Part shown: piece after piece, positions 1 to 6,349 of the stretch
Layout of the letters: the number at the start of each line of letters is the position of its first letter
Numbering within the stretch: the stretch's first letter is position 1
Assembly: GCA_030679615.1 (NCBI GenBank)
Contig: JAUXSJ010000143.1
Location: 1 to 12,475 of the forward strand
From: Parachlamydiaceae bacterium
GTDB lineage: Bacteria; Chlamydiota; Chlamydiia; Chlamydiales; Parachlamydiaceae
DNA length: 12,475 nt
Reading direction: 5' to 3'
Program-made: the position numbers and the translations under genes
Notes under the pieces: model-generated
What the model was told of the DNA's origin: nothing
Database searches by the model: none
What the model saw: the letters and a program-made list of their open reading frames with translations, nothing else

Positions 1-223
1 AATAGCCTGAAAGGCTTAAATTGCAACAGCCCAGGGCATCGCCCTGGGTTTAATGAAACACAGAATCGCAGTCTGAAAGACTGCAATAGAGCTATAATAC
101 AGTGATATTAGTTTTAATTTCATTTATTTGAACCTAATTGCAGTCTTTCAGACTGCGATTCTGTGTTTCATTAAACCCAGGGCGATGCCCTGGGCTGTTG
201 CAATTTAAGCCTTTCAGGCTATT
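1..223. repeat. Perfect 87-bp inverted repeat made of nested hairpins (REP/BIME-like)
   Basis: Bases 1-87 are the exact reverse complement of 137-223, separated by an A+T-rich 49-nt spacer (88-136). Each arm contains three short palindromes: AGCCT-GAA-AGGCT (4-16), CCCAGGGC-ATC-GCCCTGGG (30-48) and GCAGTCT-GAA-AGACTGC (68-84), all mirrored in the right arm. The architecture of GC-rich mini-hairpins in inverted pairs is typical of REP/BIME sequences mobilised by REP-associated tyrosine transposases (RAYT, IS200-like). No such transposase lies in the window. The stretch CTGTGTTTCA recurs just outside the right arm at 231-240, so the block may be part of a larger array. The left arm begins at base 1, so the repeat may extend beyond the window. 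No gene is seen in 1-327. Confidence 0.9.
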
Positions 224-327
224 TAAATCGCTGTGTTTCAATTAAAAAAAGATTTTTAAATTGATGTGAGTGCTTTAAGTCACCTGTTTTGATCTTTTTT
301 TTCCTCTGGTGTATTCTCTTTGAAGGG

Positions 328-472
328 TTAACCTCCCTTCTTAAAATACTGTATTTCTCTTTCATGTCTAAGGGCATCTTCACGCGTTTCAAAAGTCCCA
401 AGATTTCTACGTTTTCCACTTTTAGGATTTATCGACAGAGAATAAATACGATTTATTGATTAGCTTCCGCAT
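328..472 (-). pseudogene. Frameshifted small basic protein (about 47 codons)
   Basis: Reading from the ATG at 472 gives MRKLINKSYLFSVDKS and then a stop at 424-422. Skipping one T (in TCCTAAAAG near 424) continues the frame as KSGKRRNLGTFETREDALRH and ends with a stop at 328. The central SGKRRNLGTF and TREDALRHER segments look like a conserved small basic protein that I have an impression of seeing in intracellular gammaproteobacteria and chlamydiae, but whose function I do not know. The restored product of about 47 residues would start 12 nt after the stop of the upstream kinase-like gene on the same strand, so the two may have been co-transcribed. Family assignment is from memory of the pattern only. 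A longer frame on this strand (219-419) overlaps it and appears to be a shadow. Confidence 0.45.
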
Positions 473-483
473 CGAAGCAGAAA

Positions 484-966
484 TCAAATATTAGAATTAT
501 ATTTTATTATAGTTTTAACCATATTTATTTCATTCATTACAGATTCTCGAGATGAATCGAAGTAATGATTAAAAATTTTTCTATTCATATTACTTAGAGT
601 ATCATGAGTTTCTAAAACATATTCTCGTGTGTAGTATGCCTGTCTTTCAGGGCGTTGCAGCTTAGTAGTTCTTTCTGCATCTCGTTTTTTTAATAGAACT
701 TCAAGAGGCGGAAGCACCATAAAATAAAACTCACCTTTTTGCTTTTCTCTCCACGGAATTTGCGCATCTATAATAATTTTACCTTTAATGGACTGAATTC
801 TTTCTTCTAGAGTTCGATCTGCTGTCGATTCAGTGCATGTATTTTGTTCAATCAGATCGTCTCGATCGATATACGTCCACTCACTTCCAAGATTCTCTTG
901 AAGAGCTTGACCCAAAGTCGATTTTCCACTACATGAAGGACCAAATAAAAAAATAACATTAGACAT
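484..966 (-). CDS. P-loop kinase/AAA-like nucleotide-binding protein
   Basis: This 160-residue protein opens with a beta-strand and a clear Walker A motif, GPSCSGKST (residues 9-17), followed by YIDRDD (32-37), which in small P-loop kinases often contacts the phosphoacceptor. A hydrophobic KIIIDAQ stretch (63-69) resembles a Walker B strand, and the Arg-rich segment around 92-106 (KKRDAERTTKLQRP) could be the LID. Size and order of motifs fit the shikimate kinase/chloramphenicol-phosphotransferase-like group of small kinases. The substrate cannot be read from the sequence. The ATG at 966 is preceded by only a weak purine match (TAGGTAAC), so the start rests on the Walker A lying close to the N-terminus. 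The gene is intact and points toward the broken small gene at 328-472. Confidence 0.75.
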   Translation of the reverse strand: MSNVIFLFGPSCSGKSTLGQALQENLGSEWTYIDRDDLIEQNTCTESTADRTLEERIQSIKGKIIIDAQIPWREKQKGEFYFMVLPPLEVLLKKRDAERTTKLQRPERQAYYTREYVLETHDTLSNMNRKIFNHYFDSSRESVMNEINMVKTIIKYNSNI

Positions 967-1315
967 TTATTGTTACCTATAGAGCTATATGAATTATTCC
1001 ATAAATTTATAGATTGAAAGTCTACATATACAGAGATAAATATGGTTTGGCTTTGGAAATCAAGTGTAAGAAAGATGTGTCATAAAGTATCGAGACTGTT
1101 TGATTTTAGAGTTTTTGGTTGGTCAAAATTGGTTGTTGCCACAGTATTTTACCAAATATCTTTTAATAACGAATACTTAATTCGTAATTTTCTTTAAATT
1201 ACGTGATCGTATAGTTTATATTTTTATTTTTAACATATTTTTAATAATATTGAATATTAATATATAAATATAGTATTAATGTTATTTAAACAAATAAAAA
1301 AAATGGTTAAATAAA
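967..1315. other. A+T-rich divergent intergenic region; one doubtful 51-codon ORF
   Basis: This gap separates the leftward kinase-like gene from the rightward EEP gene and must hold both promoters, but no convincing -35/-10 pair stands out in the very A+T-rich sequence. Two small dyads are visible: ACGAAT-ACTTA-ATTCGT (1169-1185) and ATTAATA...TATTAAT (1256-1280), the latter 35 nt before the EEP start and a possible regulator site. A 51-codon open frame on the + strand (1042-1197) has a hydrophobic patch (LVVATVFYQI) but no ribosome-binding site, and I do not count it as a gene. Confidence 0.4.
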
Positions 1316-2878
1316 ATGAATTTAATAATGTCAATTGTAATACAAACAGCGAATATATTAGGTATTTTTACTGATCCTTTTGAATTTGAAGGAGACTACG
1401 GACCTGAAGTGAATCCTATAAGGAGCAAAGTCTTTGAGCAGGTGGTTTCCAAAGAGGCTCTTTCAAAAAATCTTTCTGATACGGAAATAAGAAAGTTATT
1501 GAAAGAAGACGACGTTAGTGAAGAGATCGTAAAAGAATACCGAAATTTACTTGTCGCTCAAGCTATTTCTGAAGAAAAAGAGTATGGGCCAACTTTCTCT
1601 CAATTGATTACACCTGAATTGATTGAAGAACTTAAAAATCAACAGACAGAGTTACAAAAAAGTGGATTTTCATCCTCTGATTTAGAAGCTATCTTACTTT
1701 TTATTGAACATTATAAAGATCAAAAAGCATTTCGTTTTTTAAGAAATAATCCCCCTGAGATCCTAAGCCTAGATAAAGCTTTGAAAGATAAAGCAGCAAG
1801 AGAAGGCAAAAAGTTTGATTTACCCATACTAGGTTCAACAAGATTTTTAGAAGGACAAAACAGCTTTGAATTGAAAAAAAATTTAATGAAAGCAGTTTTT
1901 AATAAAGAAACATTCGCTTCAACCAAACCACAAGATTCCATAAAACAATCTATAAAGAAGCTAAATAAAGATTACCTTAATAACTTTTTTGGCGATGCTG
2001 CAAATAATCAAGATTTAGAAGCATTTAGTTCTTCTGCAGGTCAAGTATTTTTCTATTGGATGTATCAATCATTAAATTTGCATTTGATCTCTGCAGATTC
2101 CGATATGATAGAACAAATCAATAAAGTGAAAGAGATATTTGCTACAACTCTTGGAGATCCGATAGCTAGAGCAATTGCTCTTAAGGGTAAGTTAATTGCA
2201 TCGGGTTCTGAAGTTCTATTTACTCAAGAGAGTGATGCTTTAGTACCTCAAACTTTAACAAATGATGGGCTATTCCTTCCTGTTGATCATCAAAATCTAC
2301 AAGATGGCACCCTTGTTCTACTTAGAAGCGATCTATGGGAGCCTGATTATGAAATCATTGCTATTGAAGGTTATGAAGGATTTAAAACAGGTCGTATGAA
2401 TGTCATTTTAGCTACACAAAAAAATACAGGCCAAAAATTTCTTCTAGCCTCGTGTCATGGTCATTCCATACGCCCTGAAGATGGGCGTCTGCAGATTAGC
2501 CTCATTATGGAGAAATTTTATCAGCTATCTAAGGGAGATCTTCAACTTCTAATTGGGATAGATGCAAATACTAAAACAGAGGAAGACGTAAATGCATTTA
2601 GAGAGCACTTAGATAATTTAGGTCTTGTAGGAACTGAAGTAGGGCCAACCACTGTGAAGAAAAGAATGGTAGCAGCACAACATTCCAAAGCGGGTAGATT
2701 TGCTATTGATGAAGAAGATTATTTGATTACTCTAAAACCAGAGAATGGGGGTAAGTTTCAATTTAGCGATCTTACAGTTGGTTTTAAAAGGGAAAAACCC
2801 GATGTAAATCAATCCTTACCAAATATTGATAATCCATCTGATCATTATCCTGTAGGAGCTACGATGTCTCCTTTTTAA
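1316..2878 (+). CDS. Endonuclease/exonuclease/phosphatase (EEP) family protein with long uncharacterised N-terminal region
   Basis: The 520-residue product has a C-terminal half (about 290-520) that reads like the metal-dependent EEP fold of DNase I, Ccr4/nocturnin and inositol phosphatases. Visible elements are FTQES with a candidate metal-binding Glu (305), ASCHGHS (379-384), LLIGIDANT (411-419) in the place of the usual GDFN, and the terminal PSDHYPV (508-513) with the catalytic Asp-His pair. The N-terminal 290 residues are charged, helical and not recognised; they lack the usual first-strand Asn motif, so the EEP core may be divergent or start late. No export signal is obvious. Starts at 1316 and 1328 (second ATG) are both possible, as neither has a Shine-Dalgarno. 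Substrate is unknown; a host-directed effector role is speculation from size and style. Confidence 0.7.
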   Translation: MNLIMSIVIQTANILGIFTDPFEFEGDYGPEVNPIRSKVFEQVVSKEALSKNLSDTEIRKLLKEDDVSEEIVKEYRNLLVAQAISEEKEYGPTFSQLITPELIEELKNQQTELQKSGFSSSDLEAILLFIEHYKDQKAFRFLRNNPPEILSLDKALKDKAAREGKKFDLPILGSTRFLEGQNSFELKKNLMKAVFNKETFASTKPQDSIKQSIKKLNKDYLNNFFGDAANNQDLEAFSSSAGQVFFYWMYQSLNLHLISADSDMIEQINKVKEIFATTLGDPIARAIALKGKLIASGSEVLFTQESDALVPQTLTNDGLFLPVDHQNLQDGTLVLLRSDLWEPDYEIIAIEGYEGFKTGRMNVILATQKNTGQKFLLASCHGHSIRPEDGRLQISLIMEKFYQLSKGDLQLLIGIDANTKTEEDVNAFREHLDNLGLVGTEVGPTTVKKRMVAAQHSKAGRFAIDEEDYLITLKPENGGKFQFSDLTVGFKREKPDVNQSLPNIDNPSDHYPVGATMSPF

Positions 2879-2886
2879 GGAGACAT
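2864..2886 (+). terminator. 10-bp stem, 3-nt loop spanning the EEP stop codon
   Basis: ATGTCTCCTT-TTT-AAGGAGACAT is a perfect hairpin whose loop side contains the stop codon of the EEP gene. No T-tract follows directly, so it may stabilise the mRNA 3' end or act together with the next hairpin at 2913-2939 rather than terminate alone. Confidence 0.5.
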
Positions 2887-2912
2887 GTGAAATATAGGGT
2901 AAAATTTTAGAC

Positions 2913-2945
2913 TTGGCATAGCATATCTTGGTATGCCAATATTCT
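2913..2945 (+). terminator. Possible terminator hairpin after the EEP gene
   Basis: TTGGCATA (2913-2920) pairs with TATGCCAA (2932-2939) across an 11-nt loop and is followed by the T-rich ATTCTTTATTT. The stem is short but placed 35 nt after the gene end, so it is a plausible weak intrinsic terminator. Confidence 0.45.
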
Positions 2946-3010
2946 TTATTTGCGAATATTCTTTTATCGTCGTCAACTGCCATAAAACCAAAACTTAGAA
3001 TTATGAAATA

Positions 3011-3134
3011 GGGACACACACGGGACACTAAGTTGAAAAATCACCTATTTTTGAAGACAAAGCAATTAATGAAGAAAATTATAGAAAGAAAATTGATTGA
3101 GAAAAGTTGAAAAATACTGTCCCGTTAGCGTCCC
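3011..3134. mobile_element. MITE-like element with about 20-bp GGGACA-type terminal inverted repeats
   Basis: The left end GGGACACACACGGGACACTA (3011-3030) matches the reverse complement of the right end at 3115-3134 (GGGACGCTAACGGGACAGTA when read inward) at 16 of 20 positions. The sequence AGTTGAAAAAT occurs just inside the left end (3031-3041) and again just before the right end (3105-3115) in direct orientation. The 124-bp body is noncoding. Double GGGACA ends resemble short elements associated with IS200-like/RAYT transposases, but no clear target duplication flanks it. Together with the hairpins at 2864-2939 and the repeat at 3191-3232 it accounts for most of the gap between 2879 and 3269. 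Confidence 0.55.
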
Positions 3135-3190
3135 ATTGCGGGATTTAAGCTAATTAGATAATATAATGAAAAAGGCTTTAGAAAGAGATT

Positions 3191-3232
3191 TGGGTGTGGT
3201 TGGACGCATTCAGAACTTTTGATTGGGAAAAA
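3191..3232 (+). repeat. Dispersed repeat, copy 1 (core TTCAGAACTTTTGAYTGGG)
   Basis: The 19-nt core at 3209-3227 recurs at 8188-8206 with one mismatch, and flanking bases (TGGKKGYGGTTG before, GGGAAAA after) are also similar, giving about 40 bp of imperfect match in the same orientation. Both copies are noncoding. They could be ends of a lost insertion sequence. Confidence 0.6.
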
Positions 3233-3269
3233 TGTAAAGCTGCATTAGGACAATTTCAACAAATCAATC

Positions 3270-4196
3270 CTATTTCAAGCTGTACACTCTAAGCAAAAAA
3301 TTACGATCCATTTTTTTATTATAAATTTTATGATTTTCAAGAAGCACAAAACTGGAAGAAAAAAGATCGTCCAACTCTTTCTCGTTCCATTTAGCAAAAT
3401 ATCTCAATTTACCTGCTTTTGTTGGATCTTCAAGCCCTTCATCTTCTCCTTCTATGAAACTTACAAAAAATATCCCATGAGCCTTCAGAAGATGAGAGAT
3501 CTTTTGAATTTGTGCAGGTAAATCGGCTTTTGGTACGTGAATTAGTGAGGAGATGGCCACTATATTATCATATTGAAAGTCTATCTCAAAGTCTAGAATT
3601 GTAGTTGCATGTACCTTTAGTCCTTTTTCTTCAGCTTGTTTAACAAGTTCCGCAGCAGGTTCTATACAGCTTACTTGATAGCCTTGCCCAATCAACCAAG
3701 AAGCTAATGCCCCAGCTCCCGATCCTATTTCCAAAACTTCCTGTCCAACTCCATATTTGATCAGAAGGTCTGGTAACAGGGTATCAAATGGTATTTTATC
3801 AAACGAATTTCCTGACTCATTATAAAACACATTATTTACATTCAAGATCATCTCTTTAAAATTATTGTCCTTAAGAAAAGCATTTTTAAGAGCCATTACA
3901 GCAACATCAAGGGATTCTCTAGCTTGCAAAGAAGCTCGTGCTCCATGCCCAGCCAAATGCCCGATTCCTTTCTGAAGAAAAACAAAAGTAGGGATATCTG
4001 ATTTTTTTAGTCTTTCAGCGAAACATTCTCCATCTGACCTTAACTCATCGTTTTCAGCTAGCAGAATGAGTGTGGTTGGTAAATTGCTTAAATCATTTGC
4101 AAGAATTGGTGATACATAAAGATTATTAACTTCTTCAGGATTTGATACATATTGAGTAGCTTGCCATCTTAGTGTATCTAAAGGATCGTTTGGCGT
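3270..4196 (-). CDS. Hydrolase C-terminal part fused in frame to a class I SAM-dependent methyltransferase
   Basis: This frame is open from 4196 to the stop at 3270. Its first about 100 codons (starting NDPLDTLRWQ) are the missing C-terminal part of the alpha/beta-hydrolase encoded just upstream: they contain AENDELRSDG, giving the acid residue of the triad, and GIGHLAGHG, giving the catalytic His. With no stop between, the frame then enters a class I methyltransferase: DKIPFDTLLPDLL, the SAM-binding motif I VLEIGSGAG, a basic-acidic strand ending CIEP, and a motif IV-like FQYDNIVAIS, ending with RVYSLK. A methyltransferase-only start (for example TTG 3956 or an internal ATG before ILNVNN) has no ribosome-binding site. 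The natural product is therefore probably one fused protein of about 506 residues. Methyl acceptor unknown. Confidence 0.75.
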   Translation of the reverse strand, partial: TPNDPLDTLRWQATQYVSNPEEVNNLYVSPILANDLSNLPTTLILLAENDELRSDGECFAERLKKSDIPTFVFLQKGIGHLAGHGARASLQARESLDVAVMALKNAFLKDNNFKEMILNVNNVFYNESGNSFDKIPFDTLLPDLLIKYGVGQEVLEIGSGAGALASWLIGQGYQVSCIEPAAELVKQAEEKGLKVHATTILDFEIDFQYDNIVAISSLIHVPKADLPAQIQKISHLLKAHGIFFVSFIEGEDEGLEDPTKAGKLRYFAKWNEKELDDLFSSSFVLLENHKIYNKKMDRNFLLRVYSLK

Positions 4197-4789
4197 TCAA
4201 TTGTGCCGTTACATCGCAAATCTGGAGCTGGATTTATGAGTACCTGCAAATCAATTTTAGGCCCTTGTAAATCTCTTATCTTTAAGCAGAGAGCAGCTGC
4301 CATATTTCCTCCCGCGCTGTCACCGACTACGGCTAACTTTGAAGGATTGGCTGAGAATTCATTTGAATGATTGATTATCCAAGCTAAAACATCTAAAGTT
4401 TGCTCTAATTGGAGCGGAAATTTGCCTTCGGGTGCATTCGTATAACCTACTGAAACTACAATAGCTTCAACTTGTGAGCACAAATATCTAGCTAAGTTAT
4501 CGTGAGTATCCAAATTACCTGCAATCCAAGCTCCTCCATGTATTAAAAGAATAATAGGAAGATCTTCTTTTTGATTTGGTAAATATACGCGTGCTGGAGT
4601 GCCTCTTGAGTCGGTTTTTATAATTCGATTTTCTATAGCCCAAACAGGTGATACAGGTGCCTCTATGTCCATAACACGCTGGTTAATTCTTTCACGAACT
4701 TCTAATGGAGTCATATCCCACCAAGAAAGTCCATAAACATTCTGCATACACATTACCTCTAAACAAATACTTAGAATGAGAGATCGCAT
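4178..4789 (-). CDS. Alpha/beta-hydrolase (HSL/family IV esterase type), N-terminal part, cut by an apparent frameshift
   Basis: The 203-residue frame has a hydrophobic N-terminus (about 1-20) that could be a signal peptide, then the oxyanion-hole motif HGGAW (84-88) and the nucleophile elbow GDSAG (156-160, Ser158), both diagnostic of hormone-sensitive-lipase-like carboxylesterases. It stops early after ERQTIL, well short of the roughly 300 residues of the family. Adding one base to the AAA run at 4189-4191 turns ERQT into ERQNDPLD and joins it to the 3270-4196 frame, which supplies the missing Asp and His. The ATG at 4789 lies 12 nt after the stop of the cupin gene, indicating an operon; no strong ribosome-binding site is seen. 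A single-base assembly error, a recent inactivating deletion or frameshifting would all fit. Confidence 0.8.
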   Translation of the reverse strand: MRSLILSICLEVMCMQNVYGLSWWDMTPLEVRERINQRVMDIEAPVSPVWAIENRIIKTDSRGTPARVYLPNQKEDLPIILLIHGGAWIAGNLDTHDNLARYLCSQVEAIVVSVGYTNAPEGKFPLQLEQTLDVLAWIINHSNEFSANPSKLAVVGDSAGGNMAAALCLKIRDLQGPKIDLQVLINPAPDLRCNGTIERQTIL

Positions 4790-4801
4790 AGTTCTTGTTA
4801 T

Positions 4802-5140
4802 TTATTTTTTTAACTGGATTATAATAAGTTCAACAGGAGTTGAGGAATTGTTAATACTTTTATGAAGTTGGTTTGGCGGATCTACCTCTCGGAAAACAGC
4901 CTGACCAGTTGGAAAATTAACATCGGTTGTTGATCCATCATCTTCTAAACGCGTTATTATTCCACCTTGAAGTGCAACGATTATTTGAGGATATGTATCA
5001 CGATGTTGACCAATTTCCTCATTCGGTAATATTTTTACATGGGCTACACTAACCGATTCATTTTCAAGCTGTATTTCATACTCAAGTGCTTGAATATCAA
5101 ATGAAAATAAGCTAATTAAACCAAATAATAAGTATTTCAT
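4802..5140 (-). CDS. Exported small cupin-domain protein
   Basis: The 112-residue product begins with a short Lys, a hydrophobic run (LLFGLISLFSF) and an Ala-containing stretch ending at QALE, a likely Sec signal peptide cleaved near residue 18-20. The rest is a single cupin barrel: IGQHRDTYPQIIVALQGG (43-60) corresponds to cupin motif 1, with His46 in metal-binding position and the trailing Gly-Gly, and PPNQLHKSIN (88-97) to motif 2, with His93 and Asn97. Canonical HxH is HxD here, so metal binding is uncertain. The start at 5140 is preceded by AAGAAGAG, a reasonable ribosome-binding site. It is the first gene of the unit with the hydrolase-methyltransferase, so a role in handling the same small molecule is possible. 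Confidence 0.75.
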   Translation of the reverse strand: MKYLLFGLISLFSFDIQALEYEIQLENESVSVAHVKILPNEEIGQHRDTYPQIIVALQGGIITRLEDDGSTTDVNFPTGQAVFREVDPPNQLHKSINNSSTPVELIIIQLKK

Positions 5141-5228
5141 TTTCTCTTCTTGTAATGCTAAAGTTCACTCTTTGAAACCAATACTCTATCAAAAATAAGT
5201 TCAACATACAAATGGAATAGATCAAATT

Positions 5229-5241
5229 ACGGTACTACCGT
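5229..5241. repeat. 13-nt perfect dyad at the terminase remnant edge
   Basis: ACGGTA-C-TACCGT is an exact palindrome with one central base. It lies where recognisable terminase sequence begins and about 90 nt upstream of the cupin start on the opposite strand, so it could be an operator for the cupin unit or simply chance. Confidence 0.4.
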
Positions 5242-5701
5242 GCTATTGGGATAGAGCGGTAACTTAGAAAAGAAACACAAACGACCTTGACTACACTGTG
5301 GGATAAAGCTTGAGAAGCATTCAAATGGAATCTTCTACATCACGGACTTGGTTAGAATTCAGCAAACCCCTTGGGCGTTCAAAGTGCCATCAAAAATACC
5401 GCCTCAGGAACTGGAGTATCCGTTAGAATTGGTATCGAGCAAGATCCTCGGTCAAGCATGAGTCCGTGAGGTCGATTAACTGATTCGATCTTTACAGGGT
5501 TTCATCGCTAAACCCTACAAAACAACGAAAGATAAAATTACGAGAGCTTCTCCAGTCAGTTAACAAGCCGAGGCAGGGAATATCAAAGTGCTTCAAGCAT
5601 TTTGGAGCGATGATTTATGCGAACTTGAAACCTTTCCTGATGGTGCCCACGATGATATCGTAGATGCTTTGTGTGGAGTTTTCGGCATGCTAACAGAATA
5701 A
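5240..5701 (+). pseudogene. Phage terminase large subunit, C-terminal nuclease domain remnant
   Basis: Stitching three frames gives the familiar order of a phage TerL RNase H-like nuclease domain: YWDRAVT, NTNDLDYTVG, KHSNGIFYITDLVRIQQTPW, AIKNTASGTGVSVRIGIEQD, LIRSLQGFIAKPYKTTKDKI, then RASPVS-stop-QAEAGNIKVL and a terminal FPDGAHDDIVDAL with the conserved late Asp pair, ending in a stop at 5699-5701. At least four frame changes and two in-frame stops (TAG after RAVT, TAA after PVS) make it nonfunctional. The ATPase half is absent, so only the last about 155 codons of the gene survive. No other structural phage genes are adjacent, so this is a prophage scar. It fills most of the gap between 5141 and 5759. 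Confidence 0.88.
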
Positions 5702-5759
5702 GCTTACAATCAGAAAGCTATATATACAATGGTAATTGGGTTTACGAGAATATCATTAA

Positions 5760-6203
5760 CTACAGCGAGTTTAATAAATTATTCCTGATAAGTTCCGCTG
5801 TTTGGTGCAATTCTTCCGAAGGAGAAACATCACGACTTCCTGGACGGTATAAAAACACTCGTGGCTCATATTGAAGAATACCTGTATCTCCTGATTTTCT
5901 AGGAACGACGTGTAAATGAAAATGAGGAACGGTTTGTCCCGCATTTTCACCCATATTCCAAGCAAAATTAAATCCTTCTGCTTCAAATGTCTTCTTTAAT
6001 GCATGGCATACTTGATGTTGAAGCTCAAGAATCGCTTGCCATTCTTCAAAAGTTAATTCTTCACATGATTTTACAACACGAATCGGGCAAATCAATGAAT
6101 GACCTGGTACGATTGGCATGTGAGTAAGGAAAGAAAAAGCTAAGTGGTTACGAGCTATAGTTCTTTCTTTGATTCTAGAACTTTCAACATCAAAATTTTT
6201 CAT
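5760..6203 (-). CDS. HIT-family (histidine triad) nucleotide hydrolase/transferase
   Basis: This 147-residue cytosolic protein carries the histidine triad HFHLHVV (94-100, pattern H-x-H-x-H), in which the middle His96 forms the nucleotidyl intermediate in HIT enzymes. Upstream, MPIVPGHSLICPIR (29-42) is the usual beta-hairpin of the fold, and NMGENAGQTVPH leads into the triad as in Hint/Fhit proteins. Length is typical. Members cleave phosphoramidate or dinucleoside polyphosphate substrates such as AMP-lysine or Ap4A; which one applies here cannot be told. The ATG at 6203 has AAAGGGAAA upstream as a ribosome-binding site. The gene is intact between a terminase remnant and a transposase scrap. 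Confidence 0.88.
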   Translation of the reverse strand: MKNFDVESSRIKERTIARNHLAFSFLTHMPIVPGHSLICPIRVVKSCEELTFEEWQAILELQHQVCHALKKTFEAEGFNFAWNMGENAGQTVPHFHLHVVPRKSGDTGILQYEPRVFLYRPGSRDVSPSEELHQTAELIRNNLLNSL

Positions 6204-6247
6204 TAATTATTTCCCTTTACACGGCTTATTTTCAGATAAAGTTTCAG

Positions 6248-6276
6248 AGTTTAAAGGTTGATCGTTCTAAAATCAA
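6248..6276 (-). promoter_or_regulatory. Possible promoter of the HIT gene
   Basis: On the minus strand TTGATT (6276-6271) and TAAACT (6253-6248) are separated by 17 nt, about 45 nt before the HIT start. The -10 is only a four-of-six match, so this is a weak prediction. Confidence 0.25.
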
Positions 6277-6349
6277 ACATTTTTTATCTTCTTCATTACT
6301 AAGGCATTTTTTCCGCTTTTTATATAGCCTCTTTGAATTAGGAGTTCAA

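Noticed and set aside
1..240. CRISPR array
   Set aside because: Repeats are a single inverted pair, not regularly spaced direct repeats with unique spacers, and no cas genes are present.
219..419. 66-codon minus-strand frame
   Set aside because: It runs into the right arm of the inverted repeat and overlaps the better-supported frameshifted gene at 328-472 in another frame.
1042..1197. 51-codon + strand ORF in the intergenic gap
   Set aside because: No ribosome-binding site, no recognisable family and composition similar to the surrounding noncoding sequence.
1720..1941. Minus-strand frame of 73 codons
   Set aside because: Lies wholly inside the EEP gene, antisense, with no motif.
2816..3028. 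Minus-strand frame of 70 codons
   Set aside because: Overlaps the end of the EEP gene and its hairpins and enters the MITE-like element; no coding signature.
3330..3521. + strand frame of 63 codons
   Set aside because: Antisense shadow of the methyltransferase.
4178..4200. Programmed ribosomal frameshift in the hydrolase-methyltransferase
   Set aside because: The site has only an AAA run with no heptameric slippery sequence or clear downstream structure; a mutation or base-calling error is simpler.
5671..5986. Frames of 67 (+) and 71 (-) codons
   Set aside because: Both are shadows of the terminase remnant and HIT gene in other frames.
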